64,000 nucleotides of DNA from Occallatibacter savannae. Its GTDB lineage: Bacteria > Acidobacteriota > Terriglobia > Terriglobales > Acidobacteriaceae. Location: the NCBI RefSeq assembly GCF_003131205.1, contig NZ_QFFY01000004.1, forward strand, positions 434,001 through 498,000, written 5' to 3'. A program made the position numbers and the translations under genes. Shown here in pieces: positions 1 through 8,006 of this stretch; position 1 is the stretch's first letter; the number at the start of each line of letters is the position of its first letter. The notes beneath the pieces were generated by a model. It searched no databases, was not told the DNA's origin, and worked only from the letters and a program-made list of their open reading frames with translations.

Positions 1-48
1 TGCTTGCTCAGATTGGGGCAATGCTACCTCGCGGCTCAGGGGTACGTA

Positions 49-354
49 ATGGCCTTCATTGACATAAAAGTGAAGTGCAGCCATTGCGGTGGAGAATTTG
101 TATTCACTTCGGGCGAACAGCATTTCTTTAATGCGAAAGGCTTCACTCACGTTCCGAAGACTTGCCGTAGCTGCCGCGCGAAAAGAGCGGGAGGAAAACT
201 TCGGACTGACAACACCGTAATTTGTGCTGATTGCGGAGCAGAGACCGCGGTCCCATTCAAGCCATCGCAAAACCGTCCGGTGTACTGTCACGCGTGTTTC
301 GAGAAACGAAGATCACCCCTCGGACGGAAGTTGATCACCATTCCCAAAGTGTGA
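49..354 (+). CDS. double zinc-ribbon small protein
   Basis: The 101-residue product has two CxxC pairs that form a first zinc ribbon (C10/C13 with C39/C42) and two more that form a second (C59/C62 with C80/C83). The first ribbon, with FTSGEQHFF between the pairs, resembles the 'probable zinc-ribbon' family (zf-trcl, PF13451), which is common in soil bacteria as small cytosolic proteins of unknown role. A TTG at position 4 would add 15 unconserved-looking residues; the ATG at 49 puts the start just before the first ribbon and is preferred. Its function is not known; nucleic-acid or protein binding is inferred only from the zinc ribbons. It is the first gene in the visible part of the accessory island. 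Confidence 0.75.
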   Translation: MAFIDIKVKCSHCGGEFVFTSGEQHFFNAKGFTHVPKTCRSCRAKRAGGKLRTDNTVICADCGAETAVPFKPSQNRPVYCHACFEKRRSPLGRKLITIPKV

Positions 355-465
355 CCCGAAGATTACCCGAAGATTACCGGAGCGCCATTGCAGGGAGATC
401 GCGACACAGATACCGTTTGGCTGTGATCACCCAACTCACCTGCACACACGATTGAAAGGAGTGTC

Positions 466-684
466 ATGTTCACGTATTCTGCTTCCTCCACGTCCCGGAT
501 TCTCCGTAGCTGCCTCCTGAATGTTGAACGAATCGGTGACCCTCAGGATTCTGTCATATTGCAGTTGAAAGGAATCCTGTCGCTCAGGATTGCTGAAGCC
601 GAAGGGCGCGCGTGCCAGGATCGAGACCTAAGGAGGTCTATGCCCCGAGCGGGATCGATTGCGCATCTTCTTGAGAAGTGCTAA
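466..684 (+). CDS. small hypothetical protein
   Basis: This 72-codon ORF starts at an ATG with a good ribosome binding site (AAAGGAG, about 5 bases upstream). The protein has no signal peptide, membrane segment or recognised motif; it is rich in Arg and Ser and carries an ILQLKGILSL stretch that could be a short beta-hairpin or helix. It lies in the same direction as the zinc-ribbon gene and the receiver gene, but with gaps over 100 bases, so an operon is not evident. The good Shine-Dalgarno is the main support; no homolog is recognised. Confidence 0.4.
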   Translation: MFTYSASSTSRILRSCLLNVERIGDPQDSVILQLKGILSLRIAEAEGRACQDRDLRRSMPRAGSIAHLLEKC

Positions 685-717
685 AAACCTCTGGGAGCCG
701 CTAAGCCGCGTATTTTG

Positions 718-963
718 ATGACATCCGTCTGTTCTGTCGTGCTTGAGGGCTTTACGTTGGTGCTCCGCGTTGAATCCAATGTCTCAGGTGATTGGACTTG
801 GACCTTGCGCCTTTCCAAAAGCGTCGTGATCTTAGACAGAGGCTCGGATATCAGCAAGGAGGCCTCTCAGATCGCTGCTCAACTAGCGGTTGCGGATCGG
901 CTTCGGATAGCTGGTCTGAAGGCACCTGAAGAGTACAGATGGAGCACGGAAGCCCCGACTTAG
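718..963 (+). CDS. small hypothetical protein
   Basis: The 81-residue product could also start one codon earlier at TTG 715. The sequence looks protein-like: an alternating hydrophobic N-terminal half (residues about 5-37, with GDWTWTLRLSKSVVIL) that suggests a beta-sheet, then a helix-like EASQIAAQLAVADRLRIAG segment. No family is recognised. It sits between another orphan ORF and the receiver-domain gene on the same strand. The ribosome binding site is not clear. Confidence 0.4.
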   Translation: MTSVCSVVLEGFTLVLRVESNVSGDWTWTLRLSKSVVILDRGSDISKEASQIAAQLAVADRLRIAGLKAPEEYRWSTEAPT

Positions 964-1011
964 GTCTCTCATAGCTCCGGTGGGGAAAGGAAGCATCTAA
1001 GTCCAACTAGG

Positions 1012-1422
1012 GTGCAAGCCTATCTCAACTCGGTGAGGACAGTCCTCGTCGTTGACGACAGCGAAATCATCGCAGACACGCTCGTGATGGTTCTTTCAGC
1101 GGAAGGCTTCCAAGCTGTCGCAGCGCACAACGCATCCCATGCTCTTAAGCTCCTCCAGTCCGAATCATTCGACCTTCTGCTCAGTGACGTAATGATGCCA
1201 GGAATGACGGGGATTGAGCTGGCTATTGAAGCTAGGAGAAAAGGCTTGGTCCGAGCGGTTCTCCTGATGTCAGGCGTGGCTTCGACGGCCGATCTGCTGG
1301 AGAATGCTAGGAAGCTGGGTTACACTTTCGAGATTCTTGCGAAGCCTGTGTACCCGACAGAGGTGATTGAAAGAATACAGGCTCTACTCGCAAGAAGCGA
1401 TGGAGCATCAGCAATCACCTGA
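1012..1422 (+). CDS. single-domain response regulator (CheY-like receiver)
   Basis: The 136-residue product is a stand-alone receiver domain. It shows the acidic pair DD at 15-16, the phospho-acceptor D59 in LLLSDVMMPG, the switch Ser87 in LLMSG, and the conserved K111 followed by proline. There is no output domain, so it must work through protein contacts or as a phosphate relay. No histidine kinase is encoded nearby. The start is a GTG at 1012; the ribosome binding site is weak. A strong intrinsic terminator lies 45 bases after the stop, so it is probably the last gene of its unit. Single-domain receivers are common in acidobacteria; the specific pathway cannot be read from this sequence. 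Confidence 0.82.
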   Translation: MQAYLNSVRTVLVVDDSEIIADTLVMVLSAEGFQAVAAHNASHALKLLQSESFDLLLSDVMMPGMTGIELAIEARRKGLVRAVLLMSGVASTADLLENARKLGYTFEILAKPVYPTEVIERIQALLARSDGASAIT

Positions 1423-1466
1423 AGCCACCGCAGCCAACAGAGCTGGGTGCGCGGAATTAAGAAATT

Positions 1467-1504
1467 GGCCCGAGCAGTGCAGAGAGCTGCTTGGGCCGTT
1501 TTTT
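1467..1504 (+). terminator. intrinsic terminator after the receiver gene
   Basis: An 11-base-pair stem (1467-1477 with 1487-1497, one G-T pair) with a 9-base loop is followed directly by GTTTTTTG. This is a standard rho-independent terminator for transcription from the left. Confidence 0.85.
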
Positions 1505-1704
1505 GATTTCAAAACGCATCTAAGTACATGCGCTCTCTCCTGCGATGAGCGCATGCCACTGGCGATATCACCCCCTCTGTGCCAGGAGGCTCGCAGGGCC
1601 TCGGAGTCGCAAGTCTCTCATCCAATTCGCGGCTCCTTGAGGCTCTGATGACGTTAGCCAGCTAATCTGCTGTTCAGAGTCTGCAATTGCTGGGGAGAGG
1701 GATA

Positions 1705-1759
1705 GAGTTGTCGGCTACTCGGACCCAAACCAAGAAATTGCCAGTTTCCGAGTTGCCGG
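1705..1759 (+). repeat. island palindromic repeat, copy A (full length)
   Basis: The outer arms TCGGCTACTCGGA and TCCGAGTTGCCGG are inverted repeats (11 of 13 positions pair) around a centre containing CAAGAAATTGCC. Related sequences occur in both orientations at 2289-2350, 2850-2889, 4172-4192, 5122-5175, 5674-5727 and 7613-7632, always in intergenic DNA. The rest of 1423-1836 holds only the terminator and this repeat. Confidence 0.7.
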
Positions 1760-1836
1760 TGATTCGGGAGCTACCTCGATTTACTACACCTAGAGAATAG
1801 CTTTAGATCTTCTATCGCTGCATTGTAGGATGAGCC

Positions 1837-2241
1837 ATGTCGTCCGGATTCCATTACCAGTCAATCGTCTGGGTAGCATTGGCCGTGATGACGCTGATTG
1901 TTCTTGTGCGGACACTCTGGGTCTATCGCGGGTCCGCCAATTGGCCTGTGGTGGAGGGTACGATTACAGGGCTCGACGTCCAGCAGATAAGGGACGCGGA
2001 CGGTCGCTACAGCTGCGCAACTTTCATCTACGAATTTCAGGACTGCGAGGGTTGTCAGAAGTCGGGAACCTGGCACAAGAACTTCTCAACCGACGAAGCC
2101 GCCAAAGACTTCGCAGGTAGAGAATTACCTATCGGGAAGCAGGTGATAGTTCGGTTCAACCCTAAGAACTCCGCTATTAACGACCTAGAACTGGATGCGT
2201 TCACCTATACAGACGATCGCCCCACTTCGCTCAATCTCTGA
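1837..2241 (+). CDS. DUF3592-like membrane protein
   Basis: The 134-residue product has one N-terminal membrane segment (about residues 8-28, VWVALAVMTLIVLVRTLWVY) followed by a soluble domain. The pattern WPVVEGTITGLDV, a central YEFQD strand, and a closing GKQVIVRFNPKNSAINDL matches the DUF3592 fold, in which a beta-rich domain sits next to one or two membrane helices. The role of the family is unknown. A CEGC pair in the middle is unusual and might bind metal, though this is speculative. The gene stands alone between two copies of the palindromic repeat. Confidence 0.65.
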   Translation: MSSGFHYQSIVWVALAVMTLIVLVRTLWVYRGSANWPVVEGTITGLDVQQIRDADGRYSCATFIYEFQDCEGCQKSGTWHKNFSTDEAAKDFAGRELPIGKQVIVRFNPKNSAINDLELDAFTYTDDRPTSLNL

Positions 2242-2288
2242 TATTCGCCCCGCGACTGCATTCACGACGAACCAACAAAAGTGTTATG

Positions 2289-2350
2289 TCCGAGTTGCGG
2301 TTAATCGGGAGTTTGCAAGTTTCCCGGAAGGCTAGGGTCCGAGTTGCCGG
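2289..2350 (-). repeat. island palindromic repeat, copy B (rearranged)
   Basis: TCCGAGTTGCGG and TCCGAGTTGCCGG lie 38 bases apart in the same orientation, so this copy has two right-hand arms, with AGGGTCC next to the second. Read on the minus strand it matches the left arm and the first bases of the centre of copy A. Confidence 0.5.
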
Positions 2351-2476
2351 AGAAACTCTCTTGATCTACATCTCGAACCGGCAGGTCGTACGCGTATGAC
2401 GCTAGGATTTGTCCGAGTTACATTGTTTCGTCACTTGCATTACGCTTTTGAAGATCAAGGTGCTCTGAGGCCCATC

Positions 2477-2746
2477 ATGCAACATCAGTTCTCTGTGTAT
2501 TCCTTCGCTCATCGCAGCAATCGGGATGGAACAATCGACTCCATTTGTTCGCGCTGCTTCAGAACAATCGGCTCTTCGACATGGGAAGCTGACCTAGATC
2601 GCATCGAGAATGCGCACCACTGCGAGCTTGGTAAATTAATCGAACGAAGTCAGTCGGATGCGGATGTGCCTGTCGAAGAGGAACACCGTTGGCAGATTCA
2701 CGCTATCGAACGGGCTGCTAGGGTTCTCACGAATCGAATTCACTGA
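2477..2746 (+). CDS. small conserved-looking hypothetical protein
   Basis: The 89-residue product has a core FAHRSNRDGTIDSICSRCF with a CxxC pair, followed by an acidic helix ending in HHC. Short proteins with an HRSNxDGTIDSIC-type core are frequent hypotheticals in Terriglobia, from memory. The cysteines and histidines could form a single metal site, which is inference. A longer reading from 2396 exists, but the sequence before the ATG at 2477 looks non-coding and overlaps no recognisable domain; GAGG lies 8 bases before this ATG. Function unknown. Confidence 0.55.
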   Translation: MQHQFSVYSFAHRSNRDGTIDSICSRCFRTIGSSTWEADLDRIENAHHCELGKLIERSQSDADVPVEEEHRWQIHAIERAARVLTNRIH

Positions 2747-2849
2747 GTGCCCAGTGCATCCTACTCTCCCCTCGAAGCGTTCCTCCACACATCGGATCCC
2801 GTAACGAGAACCGCCTTGATATAAGGCAATCAAAATGGGCGCCGCGGGT

Positions 2850-2889
2850 GAGTTGTCGGCCACTCGGACCCTAATGCAAGAAATTGCCA
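2850..2889 (+). repeat. island palindromic repeat, copy C (left half)
   Basis: The left arm and centre of the repeat (GAGTTGTCGGCCACTCGG through CAAGAAATTGCCA) are nearly identical to copy A; the right arm is not recognisable. It lies just beyond the stop codon of the DUF6429 gene. Confidence 0.6.
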
Positions 2890-2908
2890 TTCTTGTTGTT
2901 CGAAGGAT

Positions 2909-3160
2909 TCAAGGCTTCGAGCCGAAGTATTTGTCGAAGAGCCGTTTGGAGTGCTTCTCACCTTCCGCGGTCAGCAGAACCGATTTCTGCTTGCCCCGCG
3001 GATCGGAGATGAATTCTTTTGAATGCAGGCGCTCCATCGTCTCCCAGTCATGCCCTTTCCAAGCTCGGGCGCTGCCGGCTTCTTTGAAACGAGTCAGCCA
3101 AAGAAGTGCCAGAGTCACTTCATCTACTTTGTCCCGATCGTATTCCATTCCTAACCTCAT
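2909..3160 (-). CDS. DUF6429 family protein
   Basis: The 83-residue product follows the DUF6429 pattern: MEYDRDKVDEVTLALLWLT, then RAWKGHDWETMERLHSKEFI, SDPRGKQKSV and a C-terminal LTAEG helix. The family is small, cytosolic and of unknown function; its shape resembles a winged-helix half. The start ATG overlaps the integrase stop in an ATGA, so translation is probably coupled to the integrase. An in-frame ATG four codons later is an alternative start. Its location directly behind a recombinase suggests an accessory role in the same mobile unit, which is inference. Confidence 0.8.
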   Translation of the reverse strand: MRLGMEYDRDKVDEVTLALLWLTRFKEAGSARAWKGHDWETMERLHSKEFISDPRGKQKSVLLTAEGEKHSKRLFDKYFGSKP

Positions 3161-4110
3161 TCGTCCGGTTCAATCCCGATATGGTCGTTGACGGCTGAGC
3201 GCAGACGCTGCTTACTCCCAAGATATCGTTCTGTAGTCTGAATGGACACGTGCCCAAGCAGAAATTGAATTTGCTCAAGCTCGCCGCCTGCCGACTGGCA
3301 CAATCGAGCACACGTTCTACGCAGGTCGTGAGGAGCAACATTCGACAGGCCTGCTCTCCTCGCTGATTTCCTGACGATGTGCCAGATCGCTTTCTCTGAA
3401 ATATGATCTCCCCTGACTTGTCCGGATCTATCCACTCTCCGGAAAATGCATCCCTCATTGATCTGGGCTGCGCTAATCCAAGATTCGAGTTGCACCCGTA
3501 CCCAGTCAGGGATTGGAACTGTTCGGATGTGTCCGCCCTTGCCGACCAGATCGACGATGGCCCAACGTCCCTCTCTCTTTTCCAAATCACGCAGCCGTAA
3601 CGAGACCGCCTCGTGTCTTCGCAGGCCGCATGCCAGCAGAAGTGCGAGCAGGGCTTTATCGCGCTTGTCCTTCATCCGGCCGGAATCGGGGGCTTCCCAG
3701 AGCGCCCTGCTTTCTTCTGCCGATAGCCAATTTCCGAGACGAACACCAATCTTCCTCAGCCCATGGACGCGGCGAATGCCTGCTGCGAGATCGGCGCTAA
3801 GAAGCCCACAGTCCGCCGCTTCGTATGCAAGCCTGCGAACCGCGCCAAGCCGCAGATTGATCGTTCCTGGTGCCAAGCGTCGCGATTCCAGATGGCTTCG
3901 ATAGCGAAGGACTACTAAGCGATTGAAGGCCAGACGCGGTTCCGAACAGTACCAGTCCACGAACTCATCAATCGCGTGGCTGTACCCTCGTTGTGCATCC
4001 GCATTGCTTAGACTGCTAAGAACGGCAGATTTGGCGTGCTCCAGGTCCGGCAGGCGCAATACGCTCTTCGCCTTCTTGCCGTGTCTTCTAGATTTCAGCT
4101 TTCTTTTCAT
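3157..4110 (-). CDS. tyrosine recombinase / integrase (XerC/D-like)
   Basis: The 317-residue product has an N-terminal SAM-like core-binding domain (about 22-110) and a C-terminal catalytic domain with all expected residues: R164 in CGLRRHE, K191 in VGKGG, H261 and R264 in HDLRR, H287 in LGHVSIQTT, and the nucleophile Y296. It should cut and rejoin DNA at specific sites. A longer reading to 4194 is open, but the ATG at 4110 has GGAGGTCC upstream and gives the usual length. It is co-transcribed with, and overlaps, the DUF6429 gene. It is a candidate for mobilising the island, although the serine recombinase lies nearer the tRNA scar. Confidence 0.9.
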   Translation of the reverse strand: MKRKLKSRRHGKKAKSVLRLPDLEHAKSAVLSSLSNADAQRGYSHAIDEFVDWYCSEPRLAFNRLVVLRYRSHLESRRLAPGTINLRLGAVRRLAYEAADCGLLSADLAAGIRRVHGLRKIGVRLGNWLSAEESRALWEAPDSGRMKDKRDKALLALLLACGLRRHEAVSLRLRDLEKREGRWAIVDLVGKGGHIRTVPIPDWVRVQLESWISAAQINEGCIFRRVDRSGQVRGDHISEKAIWHIVRKSARRAGLSNVAPHDLRRTCARLCQSAGGELEQIQFLLGHVSIQTTERYLGSKQRLRSAVNDHIGIEPDE

Positions 4111-4171
4111 GGCTAGGGACCTCCGATTCAGCCATGATGCCGCTTTTAGGTTAAGGCGAAGAACTGGAAAA

Positions 4172-4192
4172 GGTCCGAGTTGCCGACGACTC
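4172..4192 (-). repeat. island palindromic repeat, copy D (single arm)
   Basis: One arm, GTCCGAGTTGCCGACGACTC, lies upstream of the integrase start on its coding strand. Only this arm is recognisable. Confidence 0.4.
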
Positions 4193-4295
4193 ACTCGCAG
4201 ACGTCAACAACAATGTCATTTTGCGACAAGTAAGCGACTATGAAGGCTTTTGAGAGTTCGAGTAGACTGCATGGCGTTCCGCGTAGGGCTGAGAG

Positions 4296-5093
4296 ATGAG
4301 GCTTTCACGAGTAGTTGCAGGAATGCTTGCTATTGGACTTCCCGTTTCGGGTGCTTCACAGGAACAAACTCTTGAAGCTCCGGGCGCGAAGCCGAGTGTT
4401 TATGAGGTTATCTCCATCAAACCGAGCAAACCTGGAACCCTTCCATCGTCGAACATCATGCCGAACGGCTTTCGAGAAACATACACGACGCTCGACTCCT
4501 TAGTGCGCGACGCCTTCCACATCGTCTATGACAAGCTCGTCGTGGGCCTGCCGTCTTGGACTGAATCTGAGCCGTATGACATCGATGCGAGAGTTGCCCC
4601 GGATACGGTAACGAGATGGCGGAAAATTACCAGCGCGGAGAGACGTAAAGAAGAAGAGCCGATGCTTCAAGCCCTGCTGATCGATCGATGCAAACTGAAG
4701 TTCCACTACGAAAAAAGGGAGTTGGCTGTGTACAACTTGGTAATCGCCAAGAGTGGACTGAAGATGAAGGAGGCACCGAGAGACGAGGTAGAAACAACGC
4801 AATTAGCGGGCACTGGCGGTGTAATACTGACCGGACACGCACTCTCAACTGAAAGTCTGATCAACACTCTTTCCGGTACTGATGGTCGCCTCCTCATCGA
4901 CAAAACCGGTTTAGGCGATAAAAAGTTCGACTTCACGCTGCATTGGTCCCCTAATCAACGCGCCAACAACCCTGATTCTGGCCCATCGCTCTTCACCGCT
5001 CTTGAAGAGCAGCTCGGATTGAAGTTGGTCCCCTCTAGAGAGACGGTTCAGGTGCTTGTGATCGATCAGATTGAGAGACCGTCACTAGACTAG
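4296..5093 (+). CDS. TIGR03435 family secreted protein
   Basis: The 265-residue product has a signal peptide (residues 1 to about 21, ending VSGASQ) and the order of motifs seen in the soil-associated TIGR03435 family: YEVISIKPSKPG near the N-terminus, a LVRDAFHI segment, LLIDRCKLKFHYEKRELAVYNLVIAKSG in the middle, and DKTGLGDKKFDFTLHW then LFTALEEQLGLKLVPSRETVQVLVID at the end. The family is strongly expanded in acidobacteria, is exported, and has no established function. It stands alone with no visible regulator. The full family length is present. Confidence 0.88.
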   Translation: MRLSRVVAGMLAIGLPVSGASQEQTLEAPGAKPSVYEVISIKPSKPGTLPSSNIMPNGFRETYTTLDSLVRDAFHIVYDKLVVGLPSWTESEPYDIDARVAPDTVTRWRKITSAERRKEEEPMLQALLIDRCKLKFHYEKRELAVYNLVIAKSGLKMKEAPRDEVETTQLAGTGGVILTGHALSTESLINTLSGTDGRLLIDKTGLGDKKFDFTLHWSPNQRANNPDSGPSLFTALEEQLGLKLVPSRETVQVLVIDQIERPSLD

Positions 5094-5121
5094 ACGCACT
5101 TATGATTGCTGGCCAGTAACC

Positions 5122-5175
5122 AGCAACTCGGAAATTGGAAATTTCTTGCTTTAGGGTCTGATTGGCCGACAACTC
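5122..5175 (-). repeat. island palindromic repeat, copy E (full length, inverted)
   Basis: On the minus strand it reads GAGTTGTCGGCC, then CAAGAAATT, then TTTCCGAGTTGCT, matching copy A from end to end. It lies between the TIGR03435 gene and the convergent NTF2-like gene and might also stop transcription. Confidence 0.65.
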
Positions 5176-5192
5176 CAGATCAGATGCTCAAG

Positions 5193-5591
5193 TCATCTGA
5201 CATTCAACTGGCGCTGATAATCCGCTTCATCGAAATGTCCCCTTGACCTCAGAATCAATCCAGTTCCTCCGAACTGCCAAATCTCATAGCCACCGATCTG
5301 AACCGCGTTGCCGGTTCCTCCCGGCCCAGTGTTCGTTCCGGCAAGGGTCCATTGAAAAATCGCTCCGTCTTGGTTCGCGCTCACATCGACCATTGAAACG
5401 ACCATATCGGGGAAGGCTGTCATGAAGGACTTTGCCGTCGCCGCAATGGATGATCTCCCTACTGACGGTAACCCCAAATTGATCTGGAGCGAACCGCCTT
5501 CTTCATAGAACTCCGCCACACAGGCGGCACTCTGACTGCACCAAGCGGCTGCATAGCTCATCCCGAAGCGTTGCAATTCAGCGTGGTCCAT
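5193..5591 (-). CDS. NTF2/SnoaL-like protein
   Basis: The 132-residue product has the order of secondary structure of the SnoaL/NTF2 cone fold: helical LQRFGMSYAAAWCSQSAACVAEFYEEGG, then GRSSIAATAKSFMTAFPDMVVSMVDV, then beta strands FQWTLAGTNTGPGG and GYEIWQFGGTGLILRSRGHFD. Family members include ester cyclases and small-molecule hydratases, but many have no known substrate, and none can be assigned here. No signal peptide. It is a single gene. Confidence 0.75.
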   Translation of the reverse strand: MDHAELQRFGMSYAAAWCSQSAACVAEFYEEGGSLQINLGLPSVGRSSIAATAKSFMTAFPDMVVSMVDVSANQDGAIFQWTLAGTNTGPGGTGNAVQIGGYEIWQFGGTGLILRSRGHFDEADYQRQLNVR

Positions 5592-5673
5592 CGCACCTCC
5601 CTACATGTATGCTGCGCTCACAGAATCGCACACGTCCCTCTAAGGGCAGCTGATGGAACGGGTCGCGGGTGGA

Positions 5674-5727
5674 TTACCGGCTACTCGGACCCTAACCGTT
5701 TTTGGGTCGGTTCCGAATTGGCAACCA
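5674..5727 (+). repeat. island palindromic repeat, copy F (diverged)
   Basis: TTACCGGCTACTCGGACCCTAACC is followed by a different centre and a degenerate right arm TTCCGAATTGGCAA. It lies next to the stop of the frameshifted gene. Confidence 0.5.
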
Positions 5728-5751
5728 TTCGCCCACGTATCTCGCGGCAAA

Positions 5752-6512
5752 TCACCAGCGCGTAATCGTGAGCTGGTCGAGATAGACGGTCGCGCTGCCG
5801 TATCCCCCCATGCCGTCGATTTGGAAGTTGGTGAGGAGCACCTGTCCCCAGCCGAGCGCGAAGGCAGACGGGACTGTTTCGTTGATCTGCTGAAGGATGC
5901 CATCAAGGCTGACGCTTCTGTAGGTGACGTTGCCGGCGCTGTCGCGCGAATAGTTGATGACCAGATGATGCCAGGTGTCGGCGGCCCACTGCTGTGGGTT
6001 GCAGGGAGCGGTTGAGTGGATCCATTGGTCGACGGGTGCAGCAGGTGTGCCGGCGTTGATGGTGTAGTCCCATGTGCTGCTGTAGCCATCGCACTGGACG
6101 CCGTAGATGACGGTCTGGCCGTTGGCCATGACCTGATTCATGTCGAATTCGAGGTTCGCGATGTCGTTGGAAGGCGAGGGATGTAGACCTTGACATCGTA
6201 TGTGAAATTGGTAGCGGCGGCGTCATTGCCGAAGACGGACCAGTAGCGTTCACCTGCGGAGTTCTGGAAACTAATGCCGAACTGGCGGGCAGCTCCGCTG
6301 AGGGACGGGCTGCTAACGAGGGCCATGGCACCGGTGGCGACTCCGCTGCCGGTTGCGATGTCCTGGGTCATGGACCAGGCGTAGGCGGACTGAACGTTTC
6401 TGACAGTGGTGGTTTGTGGACGGCTGGTTCTGGCGGATACCGGGATGCAGATGAGGGTGAGAACCGCAGCGGCGGCCGTGAAGCGCAGTGGTAGAAGACA
6501 AATCGACTTCAT
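5752..6512 (-). pseudogene. secreted beta-sandwich-like protein, split by a frameshift
   Basis: Two overlapping minus-strand frames make one protein. The upstream frame (from 6512) gives a signal peptide (MKSICLLPLRFTAAAAVLTL to VSA) and reaches NFTYDVKVYIP; the other frame carries the continuation NDIANLEFDMNQVMANGQTVIYG to the end LDQLTITRW. Losing one base near 6165-6172 would explain the shift. The joined protein would be about 250 residues with a TWHHLVINYSRD motif and a final GSATVYLDQL strand, like LamG or concanavalin-type folds in acidobacterial exported proteins. A sequencing error is possible, because no other damage is seen. Confidence 0.65.
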
Positions 6513-7003
6513 GGGCAGGGATCTTTTCCTCTTCGGAGAGATTTCCGAGCGCTCGAATAACGGCTTGCAAGATCACGCTTGCTCGAGGTGGGCACACCCA
6601 TGGCATTCCGGCGTGCGGGCAGGTCGATACTGATCTACTCGAAGATCGAACCCTGGAGTTGTTGAGAAGTTAGCTTAAAGATGCTCTAAGAGTCAACTTC
6701 CCGCTCGGGCTATTTTTTCCAGAGTGCGGGCGTCGATCAGACCGGCGGAACGGATGCCTGATCAACGTCCACTCCGCCGGCAGGAGTCCCGATGCTGACG
6801 GGATACCGAGCAGATGATTGCGAGTTCCCGAAGGTTTCTTCATTGTCCAAAAGAAGGCTGACCTGACAGATTGGTTTGAGGCACCCGAAGTGATGCCATG
6901 TCCACCAGGGCCTGCAAGGCAATGTCTGCTGCTTTAGGGGTGTGTAGTTTCGTTGATCATGCGTGGTACTATTCCGCGAACCTCAAGCGATAGGAGACTG
7001 GTT
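6513..7003. other. intergenic region, no gene recognised
   Basis: Short open frames on both strands here have no ribosome binding site and no recognisable domain. The last 20 bases carry the AGGAG used by the membrane-protein gene at 7004. Confidence 0.5.
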
Positions 7004-7441
7004 ATGGATCAGACCACGATCATCCGTATCGTAAGTGGCGTGCTATTCCTGCTTGTCTTGGCAGAAGTGATTGCCTACGTCGCCCTTCTCTCGCGTGTGC
7101 TAAAGAAGTGCTCTCCTCAATCCCGCACCATGCAGCCTGGAAGGGTATGGCTGGTACTTGTCCCTTTGTTCAATTTTGTGTGGATCTTTTTCGTTGTCAA
7201 CGCGCTCGCTGACTCCCTAGAGAATGAGTTTCGCCTGCGGAATATCGCGGCGAGCGAGCAGAAGCCCGGTAGGACACTTGGTTTAGCAATGGCCATTTGC
7301 ATGGCCTGCGGCATTATCCCCATCATCAACCTGGTCGCGATCATACCGCAGTTGATTTTGTGGATCATGTACCGCGTCAAGATCTCAGGATATTCGAAGT
7401 TGCTCGATCGAGTACCTGTGCCGGTTGGGCGTACAGCCTAG
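7004..7441 (+). CDS. small polytopic membrane protein
   Basis: The 145-residue product has three hydrophobic segments: about 6-29, 47-67 (VWLVLVPLFNFVWIFFVVN) and 91-122, the last long enough for a hairpin. A conserved-looking stretch ADSLENEFRLRNI follows the second segment and the protein ends with a WIMYRVKISGYSKLL signature. Similar proteins of unknown function occur in Bacteroidota and acidobacteria, from memory. The ATG at 7004 has AGGAG nine bases upstream; the in-frame extension to 6953 adds an unlikely basic stretch. It is a single gene. Confidence 0.7.
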   Translation: MDQTTIIRIVSGVLFLLVLAEVIAYVALLSRVLKKCSPQSRTMQPGRVWLVLVPLFNFVWIFFVVNALADSLENEFRLRNIAASEQKPGRTLGLAMAICMACGIIPIINLVAIIPQLILWIMYRVKISGYSKLLDRVPVPVGRTA

Positions 7442-8006
7442 CGGGACCGCACAAAAGCGAAAAGAGCCTGCTCCGCCTCCGCTCGCCCATGAATCAACGT
7501 TCCATAGCGATGGTCGGTTACAGCGTTCTCGGTGCGCAGAGAAGCATGCGCTCTGGCATGCCGTTAATTCTCAGCCGGCCGATCGAGGACCACAGTCAGG
7601 GCTCTGACTGAATTACCGGCCACTCGGAACTTTGACGTTTATTCGCCCAGCTCAGGTAGGCGGTATGCGCATCAAGATCAGTACTGATAACCGGGCTGGT
7701 GGGAAATCGCATGATACACTACCTCGTGTTCCAGAACCATGTGTTTTTGAGGCCTGGGCTCCGGGCTGAATATCCGCATAGGATTCTGCGACTTGCAAAA
7801 GCGGGGCGATCGAGGATTTTGGGACGCTTCAGCTGCCTTTGAAATGGGTCGATGAGCACTCTCCATACAGCTGTCCGGAATGCCACCATAGCATCACGGC
7901 TCAAATAGAAACATGCGCTCATCGAAAACAGTCCAATGTTGCTGAGCTCGCATTCTCCCCGCCGTCAAGCAGGTAGGTAGTGAGCTGATGCGCGGCCACC
8001 GGCCCA
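7442..8006. other. intergenic region with a repeat copy and possible gene remnants
   Basis: Besides the single-arm repeat at 7613-7632, a minus-strand stretch about 7840-7900 reads CHHSGQLYGECSSTHFKGS in one frame, which looks like the tail of a small zinc-finger protein but has no intact start. No complete gene can be supported. Confidence 0.4.
7613..7632 (+). repeat. island palindromic repeat, copy G (left arm)
   Basis: TTACCGGCCACTCGGAA matches the left arm of copies A and F; the rest has diverged. Confidence 0.45.

Noticed and set aside
1367..1648. 93-codon frame over the end of the receiver gene
   Set aside because: It overlaps the receiver gene and runs through a strong terminator; no ribosome binding site.
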